Assembly: GCA_038212405.1 (NCBI GenBank)
Contig: JBBQUN010000026.1
Location: 1-27,594 of the forward strand
DNA: 27,594 nucleotides
Reading direction: 5' to 3'
Source of the DNA: JBBQUN01 sp038212405
GTDB taxonomy: Bacteria > Actinomycetota > Acidimicrobiia > Acidimicrobiales > SZUA-35
The notes below the pieces were generated by a model. It did not search any database and was not told the DNA's origin. It worked only from the letters and a program-made list of their open reading frames with translations. Positions within the stretch are counted from its first letter, which is position 1, and every line of letters starts with the position of its first letter. Both the position numbers and the translations under genes were made by a program. Positions 18,489-27,461 of the stretch are shown here, in pieces.

Positions 18489-19958
18489 ATGGCATCATTG
18501 ACCTTGCAACGCTTGCTCCAACGGGCCAACGGACGGCGAGAAGTGTCGCCGGCTGGCATGACACGATTGGCTCTGCTCGTGGTGACGTCGGCGTTCATCA
18601 CCACAGCGTGCGTGTCGTCGGGACCTGCCGTTGGCGACAACGCGTCCCGCGGAACTGATACCGGCGAGACCGAACCAACGGCGCCGAGAGCGCCAGCGCC
18701 TGAGGTTCCAACCGGGCCGCTCGACCCCGAGGTCGATCGTGCGGTTGACCTACTGATCGACCGGATCCAGTACGAAGGGCCCAACGAAGTCGTTGACCGC
18801 CTTGTCGCCAGCGGAGACGTGCGAGTTGCCTGGTACCTCGTCGACGTCCTGCGATTCGTTCGCGACCCTGATTTCGCCGACCTTCTGATCGAGGCGTTTG
18901 CCGATCTCACCGGCGTCCCTGCTGATCCCTTGGCTCCGTGGAGTTCTGCGGTTGATCAGTTGCTCGTCTGGGACATTCCTGCACCCCCTGGCTATTTCCA
19001 GAAGAAGGAGCGGATCTTCACGATCGTCGATGAGCGGTGGCTGCCCTTCTTCGACCCCGAAGCCGACATCGACTGGCGCCAGGTCGGTTGGGGTGGTGTC
19101 TTCATCGATGATCGATCGCTTGGTGACCCGAACAACTGCTTGCTCGGCTGTATCCCTGCACTCGATGACCCACCGGTCACCAATGCTGCGGGTGGATCGT
19201 GGTATCCCGACGATGCGTACGTGTTCGGGGTCGTGATCAACGGAGAGGCCAGGGCCTACCCGAAGAACATGATGGAAGTCCATGAGATGGTCAACGACAC
19301 CCTCGGGGGACGCCGGATCGCCCTGCCCTACTGCACACTCTGCGGCTCAGCCCAGGTGTACTACACCGACGATGTCGTCACCGATGATGGCGAACCGATT
19401 GTGCTTCGCACATCGGGATTGCTCATCCGATCGAACAAGATGATGTACGAACTGACGACCCGGTCACTGATCGATACGTTCCGCGGCGTGGCGAGTTCAG
19501 GGCCGCTACGAGAGCAGGGCGTGCAGCTGGAGCAGGAATCGGTCATCACCGCGACGTGGGGCGAATGGAAGCTGGCACATCCTGAGACGACGATCATCGT
19601 CGAAGACGGTGGCCGTTCCAGAACGTATTCGTTGAATCCGCTACGAGATCGCGACGCTGACGGACCCATTTTCCCGATCGGACTCGTCGACGCCAGGCTC
19701 GACGTGCAGGAGCCGGTGCTCGGTGTTGTCATCGGTGATCGGTCAGTTGCCTTCCCGGTAGCCGAAGCCCTTGAGGCCCTTCGTGCCGGTGAGTCGGTCT
19801 CGATGAACGACCTCGACCTCGAGTTGGTGCTCGACGGCGATGGCTTGCGCGCTGTCCAAGCGAACGTCGGTGATGGCGAACCAGGTGTTGGCAGCCATCA
19901 AGCGTTCTGGTTTGCCTGGAGCCAGTTCCATCCCGACACCGAGCTCTGGCGTCGATGA
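18489..19958 (+). CDS. DUF3179-type lipoprotein, function unknown
   Basis: From 18489 the product has 489 residues. A lipoprotein signal with hydrophobic core LALLVVTSAFITTA ends at C41. An ATG at 18558 would place this signal at the very N-terminus and is a plausible true start. A Pro/Glu-rich linker (about 45-75) leads to a large extracytoplasmic domain. YPKNMMEVHEMVNDTLGGRR and PYCTLCGSA (C282, C285) identify the DUF3179 family as I know it. The C-x-x-C could bind metal or heme or form a disulfide; no activity is established that I know of. The gene sits between coxM and coxD, where cox clusters do not normally have it, on the same strand and with short gaps. No SD of note precedes either start. 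Confidence 0.75.
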   Translation: MASLTLQRLLQRANGRREVSPAGMTRLALLVVTSAFITTACVSSGPAVGDNASRGTDTGETEPTAPRAPAPEVPTGPLDPEVDRAVDLLIDRIQYEGPNEVVDRLVASGDVRVAWYLVDVLRFVRDPDFADLLIEAFADLTGVPADPLAPWSSAVDQLLVWDIPAPPGYFQKKERIFTIVDERWLPFFDPEADIDWRQVGWGGVFIDDRSLGDPNNCLLGCIPALDDPPVTNAAGGSWYPDDAYVFGVVINGEARAYPKNMMEVHEMVNDTLGGRRIALPYCTLCGSAQVYYTDDVVTDDGEPIVLRTSGLLIRSNKMMYELTTRSLIDTFRGVASSGPLREQGVQLEQESVITATWGEWKLAHPETTIIVEDGGRSRTYSLNPLRDRDADGPIFPIGLVDARLDVQEPVLGVVIGDRSVAFPVAEALEALRAGESVSMNDLDLELVLDGDGLRAVQANVGDGEPGVGSHQAFWFAWSQFHPDTELWRR

Positions 19959-19979
19959 TCTCGGCGAACCGGGAAGGGC

Positions 19980-20951
19980 GTGAGTCGGTTCGCAGCCAGG
20001 CTGACCAGTAGTGTTCACTGCGTGACGACATCACTCGAAACATTGGCGGGATCAGTCCACGACGTGACGGCGGCTCTGGCTGCAAACGACTACCTCGCCG
20101 ACGAGGGACTCGCCACATCGATCTTTCTGGCGATTGCGTTGCGTCGGCCGCTCTTCCTCGAAGGCGAGGCTGGAGTGGGAAAGACCGAGGTTGCGAAAGT
20201 GCTGAGCCGATGGCTCGGAGGCCCGTTCATCCGCTTGCAGTGCTACGAGGGCATCGACGCAAACCAAGCGGTGTTCGAGTGGGACCACGCTCGTCAGTTG
20301 CTGCATTTGCGTACCGCCGAGGCGTCCGGACGCATCGATGCCAAGAACGCCGGAGTTCTCGAATCAGAGCTGTACGGCGAGCAGTTCCTCATCAGACGTC
20401 CGCTGCTGGAGGCGCTGAGTCCAACCGCTGACGGATCGGTGCCGGTGCTCCTGATCGACGAGGTCGATCGTGCCGACGACGAGTTCGAAGCCTTCCTTCT
20501 CGAAGCGTTGTCCGACTATTCAGTCACCGTGCCGCAGCTGGGCACGATCACCGCAGCGAACCCCCCGCTGGTGATCCTCACCTCGAACCGCACGCGTGAC
20601 GTCCACGATGCACTGAAGCGTCGCTGTCTGTATCACTGGGTCGAGCACCCTGATTTTCAGCGAGAGGTCGACATCGTTCGGCTTCGAGCGCCTCACGTCG
20701 GTGAACAGTTGGCTCGTCAAGTGGCAGCGGCCACCGAAGCCGTGCGTGGCTATGGCCTCTACAAGCCGCCAGGCGTTGCCGAGACCATCGATTGGGCCAT
20801 GTCGCTCGCGGCCCTGGGTCGAAGTGAGCTCGACGACGCCGCGGTGAGGGCAACGCTGGGCACCGTACTCAAGTACCGCGAAGACCATGACCGTGTCGCA
20901 GAACGTGGGGTTCACGACCTGGTGCGAGCCGCCATCGCTCGCGCCAAGTGA
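19980..20951 (+). CDS. coxD: MoxR-family AAA+ ATPase, CoxD-like
   Basis: The 323-residue protein is a MoxR-type AAA+ ATPase. Walker A is GEAGVGKT at 62-69, Walker B is LLIDEVD at 157-163, sensor 1 is TSNRTRD near 201-207, and arginine-finger-region ALKRRC is at 211-216. In characterised CO dehydrogenase clusters CoxD acts with the VWA protein CoxE in maturing the molybdenum active site. That role is inferred here from family and position. The GTG at 19980 follows GGGAAGGGC very closely; a GTG at 20022 would give an N-terminus (TTSLETLAGS) more like other CoxD proteins. The gene overlaps the longest coxE frame by 65 nt. Confidence 0.88.
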   Translation: MSRFAARLTSSVHCVTTSLETLAGSVHDVTAALAANDYLADEGLATSIFLAIALRRPLFLEGEAGVGKTEVAKVLSRWLGGPFIRLQCYEGIDANQAVFEWDHARQLLHLRTAEASGRIDAKNAGVLESELYGEQFLIRRPLLEALSPTADGSVPVLLIDEVDRADDEFEAFLLEALSDYSVTVPQLGTITAANPPLVILTSNRTRDVHDALKRRCLYHWVEHPDFQREVDIVRLRAPHVGEQLARQVAAATEAVRGYGLYKPPGVAETIDWAMSLAALGRSELDDAAVRATLGTVLKYREDHDRVAERGVHDLVRAAIARAK

Positions 20952-22134
20952 GGGGACCATCGTTGGCTCCTTCGACGCGGGTGCGCGGGCATTGATGATG
21001 CCCGAAGGCGAGCGACTCGCCGTCGGTTTCAGTCGGGTCCTGCGTCAGGGCGGGATGCGGGTGCCGGCGAGCGCCACGATCAACTACGCCCAGGCCCTCG
21101 GCGTCGTTGGCCTTGACGACGCCGAGCGGGTGTACTGGTCCGGAAGGGCCACGCTGGTCAACCGACCCGAAGACATCGCACTGTACGACCACGCTTTTCG
21201 ATCGTATTGGCAACAGGTCATCGGCACGGGACTCAGCATCGAGACCGTCGCTCAAGACGTGACCATGCTGCTCGATAGCGACGACCCTGCCGGCGATGAC
21301 CCCGACGAGGGCGACGAGCCCGACGAGGCCGACGAGATCGAAGCGGTCCGCTTCAGTCGCGTCGAGATCCTCGCCGAGAAGGATTTTGGTGAGTGCACCG
21401 AGGGAGAGCTCGCCGAGTTGTCCGTGCTCATGAGTCGATTGTCGTTCACCTCGCATCGGCGCCAAAGCCGGCGCCAGGTCGCAACGAAGAGCACGACGAG
21501 TCGCCATGATCTCGAGCGCACCGTTCGTCTGGCTCTGCGCAATCATGGCGAGCCGATGCAGTGGGCCCATACGACCAACGCCTGGCGCCCTCGGCGACTC
21601 GTGATGATCCTCGATGTATCGGGTTCGATGGAGAGCTATGCCAGAGCGCTACTGCGATTCGCCCACGCCGCGGTCGTTGCTCGCAACCGGGTCGAGGTCT
21701 TCACACTCGGCACTCGACTGACTCGAGTCACCCGTCAACTCGGCAATCGAGACCCAGATGCTGCGCTTCGAGCGGTCACCCCCGAAGTGGCTGATTGGTC
21801 TGGCGGTACGCGGCTCGGTGAAGTGATCGGTGACTTCAACGATCGATGGGGCATCAGAGGCATGGCCCGGGGGAGCGTGGTCGTCATGCTCTCCGATGGT
21901 TGGGACCGAGGTGAAGCCGATGTGCTCGGACGACAGATGGAGCGCCTCCACCGCGTCACACACCGACTCATTTGGGTGAATCCTCTGAAGGCGACGCCGG
22001 GCTATGCGCCCCTGGCGGCAGGAATGGCGGCGGCGCTTCCTCACATCGACACCTTCGTCGCCGGCAACTCCTATCGGAGTCTGGAAGATCTCGCCGCGAT
22101 CATCGCCGGAGCGACCGACCCGACCCTCCGCTGA
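20887..22134 (+). CDS. coxE: VWA-domain protein, CoxE-like
   Basis: The 415-residue protein has a C-terminal von Willebrand A domain with MIDAS motif DVSGSM (D243, S245, S247) and VMLSDGWDRGE further on. The N-terminal part (about 30-120) is the helical region typical of CoxE. A highly acidic linker at about 130-152 (Asp/Glu runs) joins them. CoxE proteins partner MoxR ATPases such as CoxD next door. The start is uncertain. ATG 20887 overlaps coxD by 65 nt; ATG 20995 cuts into the conserved region. GAGGGG at the coxD stop precedes only an in-frame ATC (20959). A hairpin spans the stop codon. Confidence 0.85.
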   Translation: MTVSQNVGFTTWCEPPSLAPSEGTIVGSFDAGARALMMPEGERLAVGFSRVLRQGGMRVPASATINYAQALGVVGLDDAERVYWSGRATLVNRPEDIALYDHAFRSYWQQVIGTGLSIETVAQDVTMLLDSDDPAGDDPDEGDEPDEADEIEAVRFSRVEILAEKDFGECTEGELAELSVLMSRLSFTSHRRQSRRQVATKSTTSRHDLERTVRLALRNHGEPMQWAHTTNAWRPRRLVMILDVSGSMESYARALLRFAHAAVVARNRVEVFTLGTRLTRVTRQLGNRDPDAALRAVTPEVADWSGGTRLGEVIGDFNDRWGIRGMARGSVVVMLSDGWDRGEADVLGRQMERLHRVTHRLIWVNPLKATPGYAPLAAGMAAALPHIDTFVAGNSYRSLEDLAAIIAGATDPTLR

Positions 22135-22148
22135 CGCTCGGGGTCAGC
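22130..22148 (+). terminator. Hairpin at the end of coxE; weak terminator candidate
   Basis: GCTGAC (22130-22135) and GTCAGC (22143-22148) form a 6-bp stem with a 7-nt loop and include the coxE stop codon. There is no T tract. It may slow or end cox transcription before the permease gene, 120 nt further on. Confidence 0.35.
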
Positions 22149-22268
22149 TGCCTCGCCGCCATCGGCCTGGGTGAAGCCTCCACGTCATTGCGGCGGTGCC
22201 GATAGAACTCCAGAAGTCCGTGCGCCGCATCGAGGACGTATCGGCACCCCTTGTCACCCGGGAAGTTC

Positions 22269-24029
22269 ATGAACGCCGACAGCTTGATCTTCATCGTTGT
22301 GATTGCAGCAATGTTCGCGGCCTTGGTATCGCGCCGCGTCTCTCCTGCAGTTGGTGTGGTCGGTGGGTTGATGGCCCTCTTCCTGGTCGGTGTGGTCGAC
22401 GCAGAGCAGGCCTTGCAGGGCTTCTCGAACCCCGCTCCGGTCACGATCGCCTGCATGTACGTGGTTGCCGGGGCAATCGATCGGACCGGTGCGTTGAACC
22501 CGATCGTGCGATCACTCACCGGCACCCGATCGGCTGCTGCTGGCCTCGTGCGCGTCATTGCCGTATCGGCCGGCATCTCGACCGTGGTCGCCAACACGCC
22601 GGTCGTTGCGATGCTGATCAACCCGCTCGTGTCGTGGTCAGGGCGTCAGCGTCAGTCACCCTCCAAAGCGTTGATTCCGCTGAGCTACGCAACGCTTTTC
22701 GGTGGGATGGTCACGCTCATCGGAACGTCGACCAACTTGGTCGGTTCGGGCGTTGTTGCCTCGCTTGGCGGTGAGCCGTTCAGCATCGTGGAACCGGCGA
22801 AGCTGGGGCTGCCCATCGCATGCATTGGATTGTTGATGGTCATCTTGCTCGGCCCTAGGGTGCTGCCCGACCGCGGCGGCGCCGTTGATGCCAACGTCGA
22901 ACGCCCGTTCACGGTCAACCTGCTGGTCGAAAGAAATGGGCCGCTGGATGGAGCCACGATCCACTCTGGCGGACTCCGCAACCTTCCCGGCGTGTTCTTG
23001 GTCGGCGTGGAACGTCGGGGGGAACTGACGGCGCCGGTTCACCCCGAGCACCTGCTGCGCGGTGGCGATCAGCTCACCTTCGCCGGGCAAGTCGACCAAG
23101 TGGTCGAGCTCGAACGAACGCCCGGGCTCGAGGTCGATGGTCACAAACATCTGATGGCGCTCGAAGACGGCGAACACGCATGGTTCGAGGCGGTGATCGG
23201 TGCCTCGTCGGCGCTCGTCGGCTCGACGATCAAGGCCGCAGGCTTCCGAGGTCGGTATCAGGCTGCGGTCGTCGCATTGCACCGCTCCGGTGAGCCGGTC
23301 GAGGGTCGACTCGGTGACGTGCGCCTTCAGGTTGGTGACTCGTTGCTGCTGGTGGCCGACTCCCAATTTCGAGCACGCTGGAAGAACCGGAGCGATTTCC
23401 TCCTCATTGCCTCTCGCTCTGAGGCGCCTCCGACGGCATCGAAGCGGGCGCCGATCGCGCTGCTGATCATGGTGATGGTCGCGGTCCTGCCCCTTGTCGG
23501 AGTGGCAGACGTGCTGCGATCGGCCGTGCTCGGTGCGGCAGCAACCGTCGTCTTCGGCCTCCTTTCTCCACGCCAAGCCCGCGACAGTGTGGATCTCAGC
23601 GTCGTGGTGTTGATTGCCGCAGCCATCGGCGTGGGCGCGGCCGCTGAATCCACCGGCGTCGCTGGATCGATTGCCGACCTCCTCATCTCTGCGCTGGGTT
23701 GGGGCGGGGCGTGGGGAATCGCCCTTGCCGTCGTGTTGGCCTCGGTGGCTCTGACCGAGTTGGTCACGAATGCTGCGGCAGTCGCAATCGTGGTGCCTAT
23801 CGCTGTGCAAGTAGCCAACGACTCCGGGAACGATCCACGGTTGTTTGCTCTCGGAGCGACCTTGGCGGCGTCGGCCTCGTTCCTCACGCCAATCGGCTAC
23901 CAGACCAACACGATGGTCTACGGACCAGGCCGCTACCGGTTCACCGACTACCTCCGTCTCGGCGTTCCGTTGACGGCCATGATCGTTGCGGTGTTGCCGG
24001 TCATGATGGCGAACGGTTGGTCGCTCTAG
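22269..24029 (+). CDS. SLC13-family permease with two RCK_C (TrkA-C) domains
   Basis: The 586-residue membrane protein has two hydrophobic halves (about 1-200 and 390-586) around a soluble middle of two RCK_C-like domains (about 211-285 and 305-375). The first half has GTSTNLV (from residue 152) and the second TPIGYQTN near 540, the paired substrate/sodium-binding signatures of the DASS/SLC13 transporters. Members carry dicarboxylates, sulfate or other anions. The two RCK_C domains point to the subgroup often linked to sulfate or unknown anions; the substrate cannot be read from sequence. ATG 22269 follows GGGAAG; a TTG at 22251 is the alternative. It could supply molybdate, sulfate or a carboxylate to the cox pathway, but this is only context. 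Confidence 0.85.
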   Translation: MNADSLIFIVVIAAMFAALVSRRVSPAVGVVGGLMALFLVGVVDAEQALQGFSNPAPVTIACMYVVAGAIDRTGALNPIVRSLTGTRSAAAGLVRVIAVSAGISTVVANTPVVAMLINPLVSWSGRQRQSPSKALIPLSYATLFGGMVTLIGTSTNLVGSGVVASLGGEPFSIVEPAKLGLPIACIGLLMVILLGPRVLPDRGGAVDANVERPFTVNLLVERNGPLDGATIHSGGLRNLPGVFLVGVERRGELTAPVHPEHLLRGGDQLTFAGQVDQVVELERTPGLEVDGHKHLMALEDGEHAWFEAVIGASSALVGSTIKAAGFRGRYQAAVVALHRSGEPVEGRLGDVRLQVGDSLLLVADSQFRARWKNRSDFLLIASRSEAPPTASKRAPIALLIMVMVAVLPLVGVADVLRSAVLGAAATVVFGLLSPRQARDSVDLSVVVLIAAAIGVGAAAESTGVAGSIADLLISALGWGGAWGIALAVVLASVALTELVTNAAAVAIVVPIAVQVANDSGNDPRLFALGATLAASASFLTPIGYQTNTMVYGPGRYRFTDYLRLGVPLTAMIVAVLPVMMANGWSL

Positions 24030-24108
24030 CTCGCGCGGCACCGGCTGTGTCCATAGCGTCTCGAGCCACCGCTTTGGGGGATCCTCAGGTGTTCACTCAC
24101 CGGGTTCG

Positions 24109-24137
24109 TTGTGATCCCATGACCGCCCCCGTAGCAT
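24109..24137 (+). promoter_or_regulatory. rpsL: Candidate str operon promoter
   Basis: TTGTGA (24109-24114), a 17-nt spacer and TAGCAT (24132-24137) fit a primary sigma promoter. Predicted initiation near 24144 gives a leader of about 68 nt before rpsL. It lies after the permease gene, so the str genes need not depend on cox transcription. Confidence 0.55.
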
Positions 24138-24211
24138 GGACCGTCGGCATTCCGGCCGATGAGTTCGCATGCCCGGAACGCCACCTCGCTTTCCGCACCC
24201 AGAGGTCTCCT

Positions 24212-24583
24212 GTGCCCACGATTAACCAGTTGGTCCGTAAGGGCCGTCAGTCCAAGTCCAAGAAGGGGAAGACTCCGGCGCTCGTCGGCTCTCCCCAGCG
24301 TCGTGGTGTTTGCACCCGCGTGTACACCGCCACGCCGAAGAAGCCGAACTCGGCGCTTCGCAAGGTGGCGCGTGTGCGTCTCACCAGTGGTGTCGAGGTC
24401 ACGGCGTACATTCCCGGTGAAGGTCACAACCTTCAGGAGCACTCGATCGTGCTCGTCCGCGGTGGACGTGTGAAGGACCTTCCTGGTGTTCGGTACAAGA
24501 TCATCCGAGGCACGCTCGACACTGCTGGTGTGCGTGACCGCAAGCAGGCACGATCACGCTACGGCGTGAAGAAGGAAGGCTGA
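24212..24583 (+). CDS. rpsL: 30S ribosomal protein S12
   Basis: The 123-residue protein starts at GTG 24212 with AGAGG at 24201-24205 and gives the standard PTINQLVRKGR N-terminus. The decoding-site loops are intact: TPKKPNSALRK (K43, K44 counting Met) and GGRVKDLPGVRY (K88). The streptomycin-contact lysines are thus of sensitive type, and D89, the usual methylthiolation site, is present. S12 governs decoding accuracy in the A site. An upstream in-frame extension into the permease gene is rejected. rpsG follows after 2 nt. Confidence 0.98.
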   Translation: MPTINQLVRKGRQSKSKKGKTPALVGSPQRRGVCTRVYTATPKKPNSALRKVARVRLTSGVEVTAYIPGEGHNLQEHSIVLVRGGRVKDLPGVRYKIIRGTLDTAGVRDRKQARSRYGVKKEG

Positions 24584-24585
24584 GA

Positions 24586-25056
24586 ATGCCTCGTAAAGGC
24601 CCCGCACCCCGTCGTGAACTCGTGCCGGATCCCGTGCACGGCTCGGTTCTGGTGACCCAGATCGTCAACAAGGTGCTCCTGCACGGCAAGAAGACCACGG
24701 CCGAGCGCATCGTCTATACCGCCCTCGACATCGTGGCCGAAAAGACCGGCGGCGATCCCGTGGCTGCACTCAAGCGTGCGATCGACAACGTTCGCCCCCA
24801 GCTCGAGGTTCGCTCTCGCCGAGTTGGTGGCGCCACCTATCAGGTGCCGGTCGAGGTTCGGCCCCGCCGGGCGACCACGCTTGCGGTTCGTTGGCTCGTT
24901 GGCTTCTCACGTCAGCGACGTGAGCGTTCCATCGCCGAGCGTCTGGCAAACGAGATTCTCGACGCCTCCAATGGCATCGGCGCATCGGTCAAGCGTCGTG
25001 AAGATCTCCACAAGATGGCCGAGTCCAACAAGGCCTACGCCCACTACCGCTGGTAG
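24586..25056 (+). CDS. rpsG: 30S ribosomal protein S7
   Basis: The 156-residue protein has the S7 signatures RRVGGATYQVPVEV and RWLVGFSRQRRERSIAERLA, and the ending KMAESNKAYAHYRW. S7 nucleates assembly of the 30S head and in enterobacteria represses the str operon. The ATG at 24586 follows AAGGAAGG and is only 2 nt after rpsL. Length is normal. Confidence 0.98.
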   Translation: MPRKGPAPRRELVPDPVHGSVLVTQIVNKVLLHGKKTTAERIVYTALDIVAEKTGGDPVAALKRAIDNVRPQLEVRSRRVGGATYQVPVEVRPRRATTLAVRWLVGFSRQRRERSIAERLANEILDASNGIGASVKRREDLHKMAESNKAYAHYRW

Positions 25057-25069
25057 AGCCCCGCTCTTC

Positions 25070-25095
25070 GAGACGGTTGCCTTCGCAACCATCTC
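25070..25095 (+). other. Hairpin in the rpsG-fusA spacer
   Basis: GAGACGGTTGC pairs with GCAACCATCTC around a CTTC tetraloop, with one C-A mismatch. It lies 14 nt after rpsG. There is no T tract, so it may be an RNA processing or regulatory site. The rest of the 287-nt spacer shows no gene; the 25096-25343 part has no clear promoter. Confidence 0.5.
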
Positions 25096-25343
25096 ACGCT
25101 GCATCGCCTCTGACGCTTGCTCGTCGTGAGTGGGCAGCGGCGCCCGCTCGCTTGAGTGGGCACACAGATTCCTGCCGGCGATGTCGGCGACACCGACAAT
25201 CAGTACGCAGCGGGGGTGTACGCCACCACCGCCACCCGTCCGGGTGAATCGTCTCGGACAACCCCCGATCGGAACCTCCGCTCTCCGGAAGCTCCCCTTC
25301 TCCACCACTGCTCTTTTCCACCAGAGCCGAAGAGGCCCACTTC

Positions 25344-27431
25344 ATGTCTTCGCGAATCACACCACTCGACAAGTACCGCAACATCGGCATCATGGCGCAC
25401 ATCGATGCCGGCAAGACCACCACGACCGAGCGCATCCTCTACTACACCGGTAAGAACTACAAAATCGGCGAGGTCCACGACGGTGGTGCGACGATGGACT
25501 GGATGGAGCAGGAGCAGGAGCGAGGGATCACCATCACCTCGGCTGCTACTACCTGTTTCTGGGACAACCACCGCATCAACATCATCGACACCCCCGGTCA
25601 CGTCGACTTCACCGTCGAAGTGGAGCGGTCACTCCGCGTCCTCGACGGTGCCGTTGCCGTGTTCGACGGGGTTGCCGGCGTGGAACCGCAGACCGAAACC
25701 GTGTGGCGCCAGGCCGACAAGTACGGCGTTCCCCGCATGTGTTTCGTCAACAAACTGGATCGCACAGGCGGCGACTTCTATTTCGTGGTCGACACCATCA
25801 AGGAGCGCCTGACTCCGAATATCGCGATTCTGCAGTTGCCGATCGGTATCGAGTCCGACTTCGCCGGGATCATCGACTTGGTCGAGATGAACGCGCTCGT
25901 GTACCACAACGAAGACCTCGGGGCGACCTGGGACGTCGTGGACATTCCTGCTGAATACGCCGAGAAGGCTGCTGAGTACCGCCTACTCCTGGTGGAAGCG
26001 ATTGCCTCCACCGACGAGGAACTCATGGAGTCCTACCTCGAGAACGAAGATCTCACCGCGGACCAGCTGTACTCGGGCATTCGTCGGGCCTGTATCGCCA
26101 ACGAGGTCGTCCCCGTGCTCTGTGGCTCGGCCTTCAAGAACAAGGGCGTGCAGCCGCTCCTCGACGCCGTTGTGCGTTACCTGCCGTCGCCGATCGACCT
26201 GCCGCCGGTCCATGGCACTGCTCTCAAGGGTGGGTCCGATATCGAACGCCCACCCGCCGATGATGCCCCGTTCTCGGCACTGGCCTTCAAGATCATGACG
26301 GCGCCCAACGTTGGCAAGCTCACCTACTTCCGGGTGTATTCTGGCTCCCTCGAGAAGGGCACCCAGATTCTCAACGCCCGGACCGGAAACAAGGAGCGGA
26401 TGGGCCGCCTCCTCGAGATGCATGCCAACAAGCAGGAAGATCGCGACATCGCGATGACCGGCGACATCATGGCGGCAATCGGGCTCAAGAACGTGCGAAC
26501 CGGGGACACCCTGACCGATCCAACGAACGCCGTCGTCCTCGAGTCGCTGGTCTTCCCTGACCCGGTCATCCATGTGGCGGTAGAGCCAAAGACCAAGGCC
26601 GACCAGGAGAAGATGGGCAAGGCGCTCATGGCACTTGCCGAGGAAGATCCCACCTTCACGGTCCGCACCGACGAAGAGACCGGTCAGACCATCATCGCCG
26701 GTATGGGTGAACTCCACCTCGACATCCTCGTTGACCGCATGCTTCGCGAGTTCAAGGTCGATGCCAGCGTCGGTAAGCCGCAGGTCGCCTACCGCGAGAC
26801 CATCAACGGCACTGTGGATGTCCACACCTACACCCACAAGAAGCAGACCGGCGGTACTGGCCAGTACGCCGAGGTTCGCATTGCCCTGGAGCCGACCGGC
26901 CCTGGTGGCGGGTATGAGTTCGTCGACAAGGTGACCGGTGGTCGTATTCCCAAGGAATACATCCCCTCAGTCGATGCCGGTGCCAAGGAGGCCATGACCA
27001 ATGGTGTTCTCGCCGGCTTCCAGACCGTCGACGTCCGCCTCACCCTTCTCGATGGCAAGTATCACGACGTCGACTCGTCGGAAATGGCATTCAAGATTGC
27101 CGGAACCATGGCGTTCCGTGAAGCCGCCCGCAAGGCGCAACCCATTCTCCTCGAGCCGATCATGTCGGTCGAGGTCGTCACGCCCGAAGATTACATGGGC
27201 GATGTCATCGGCGACCTCAACTCCCGACGTGGTCGGGTTGGCCAAATGGAAGCACGTGGCACCAACAAGGTGGTTACGGCGCAGGTTCCATTGTCAGAGA
27301 TGTTCGGCTACGTCAACGACCTTCGGTCCAAGACCCAAGGTCGAGCGAGCTACACCATGCAGTTCGACAGTTACCAGCAGACTCCTGGCAACGTCCAAGA
27401 AGAGATCGTGAAGCGAGTCCGGGGCGAGTGA
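25344..27431 (+). CDS. fusA: Elongation factor G
   Basis: The 695-residue protein is a full-length translocation GTPase. The G domain has AHIDAGKTT (18-26), RGITIT (switch I), DTPGH (82-86) and NKLD (136-139). Later domains are complete through GRVGQMEARG and the C-terminal QTPGNVQEEIVKRVRGE. The start at 25344 has GAGG about 9 nt upstream and gives MSSRITPLDKYRNIGI. Codon use is strongly C-ending (37 of the first 44 codons end in G or C by my count), in contrast to tuf 30 nt downstream. Confidence 0.98.
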   Translation: MSSRITPLDKYRNIGIMAHIDAGKTTTTERILYYTGKNYKIGEVHDGGATMDWMEQEQERGITITSAATTCFWDNHRINIIDTPGHVDFTVEVERSLRVLDGAVAVFDGVAGVEPQTETVWRQADKYGVPRMCFVNKLDRTGGDFYFVVDTIKERLTPNIAILQLPIGIESDFAGIIDLVEMNALVYHNEDLGATWDVVDIPAEYAEKAAEYRLLLVEAIASTDEELMESYLENEDLTADQLYSGIRRACIANEVVPVLCGSAFKNKGVQPLLDAVVRYLPSPIDLPPVHGTALKGGSDIERPPADDAPFSALAFKIMTAPNVGKLTYFRVYSGSLEKGTQILNARTGNKERMGRLLEMHANKQEDRDIAMTGDIMAAIGLKNVRTGDTLTDPTNAVVLESLVFPDPVIHVAVEPKTKADQEKMGKALMALAEEDPTFTVRTDEETGQTIIAGMGELHLDILVDRMLREFKVDASVGKPQVAYRETINGTVDVHTYTHKKQTGGTGQYAEVRIALEPTGPGGGYEFVDKVTGGRIPKEYIPSVDAGAKEAMTNGVLAGFQTVDVRLTLLDGKYHDVDSSEMAFKIAGTMAFREAARKAQPILLEPIMSVEVVTPEDYMGDVIGDLNSRRGRVGQMEARGTNKVVTAQVPLSEMFGYVNDLRSKTQGRASYTMQFDSYQQTPGNVQEEIVKRVRGE

Positions 27432-27461
27432 CCCCAACCACCTGAAAGGAAGCACGCCCCA

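Noticed and set aside
22656..24041. 461-codon - strand open frame opposite the permease
   Set aside because: Composition is Arg/His/Asp-rich as expected of an antisense shadow; the + strand frame has clear transporter motifs.
23699..24211. In-frame upstream extension of rpsL into the permease gene
   Set aside because: The extension reads through the permease in another frame; the GTG at 24212 gives the standard S12 N-terminus with a good Shine-Dalgarno.
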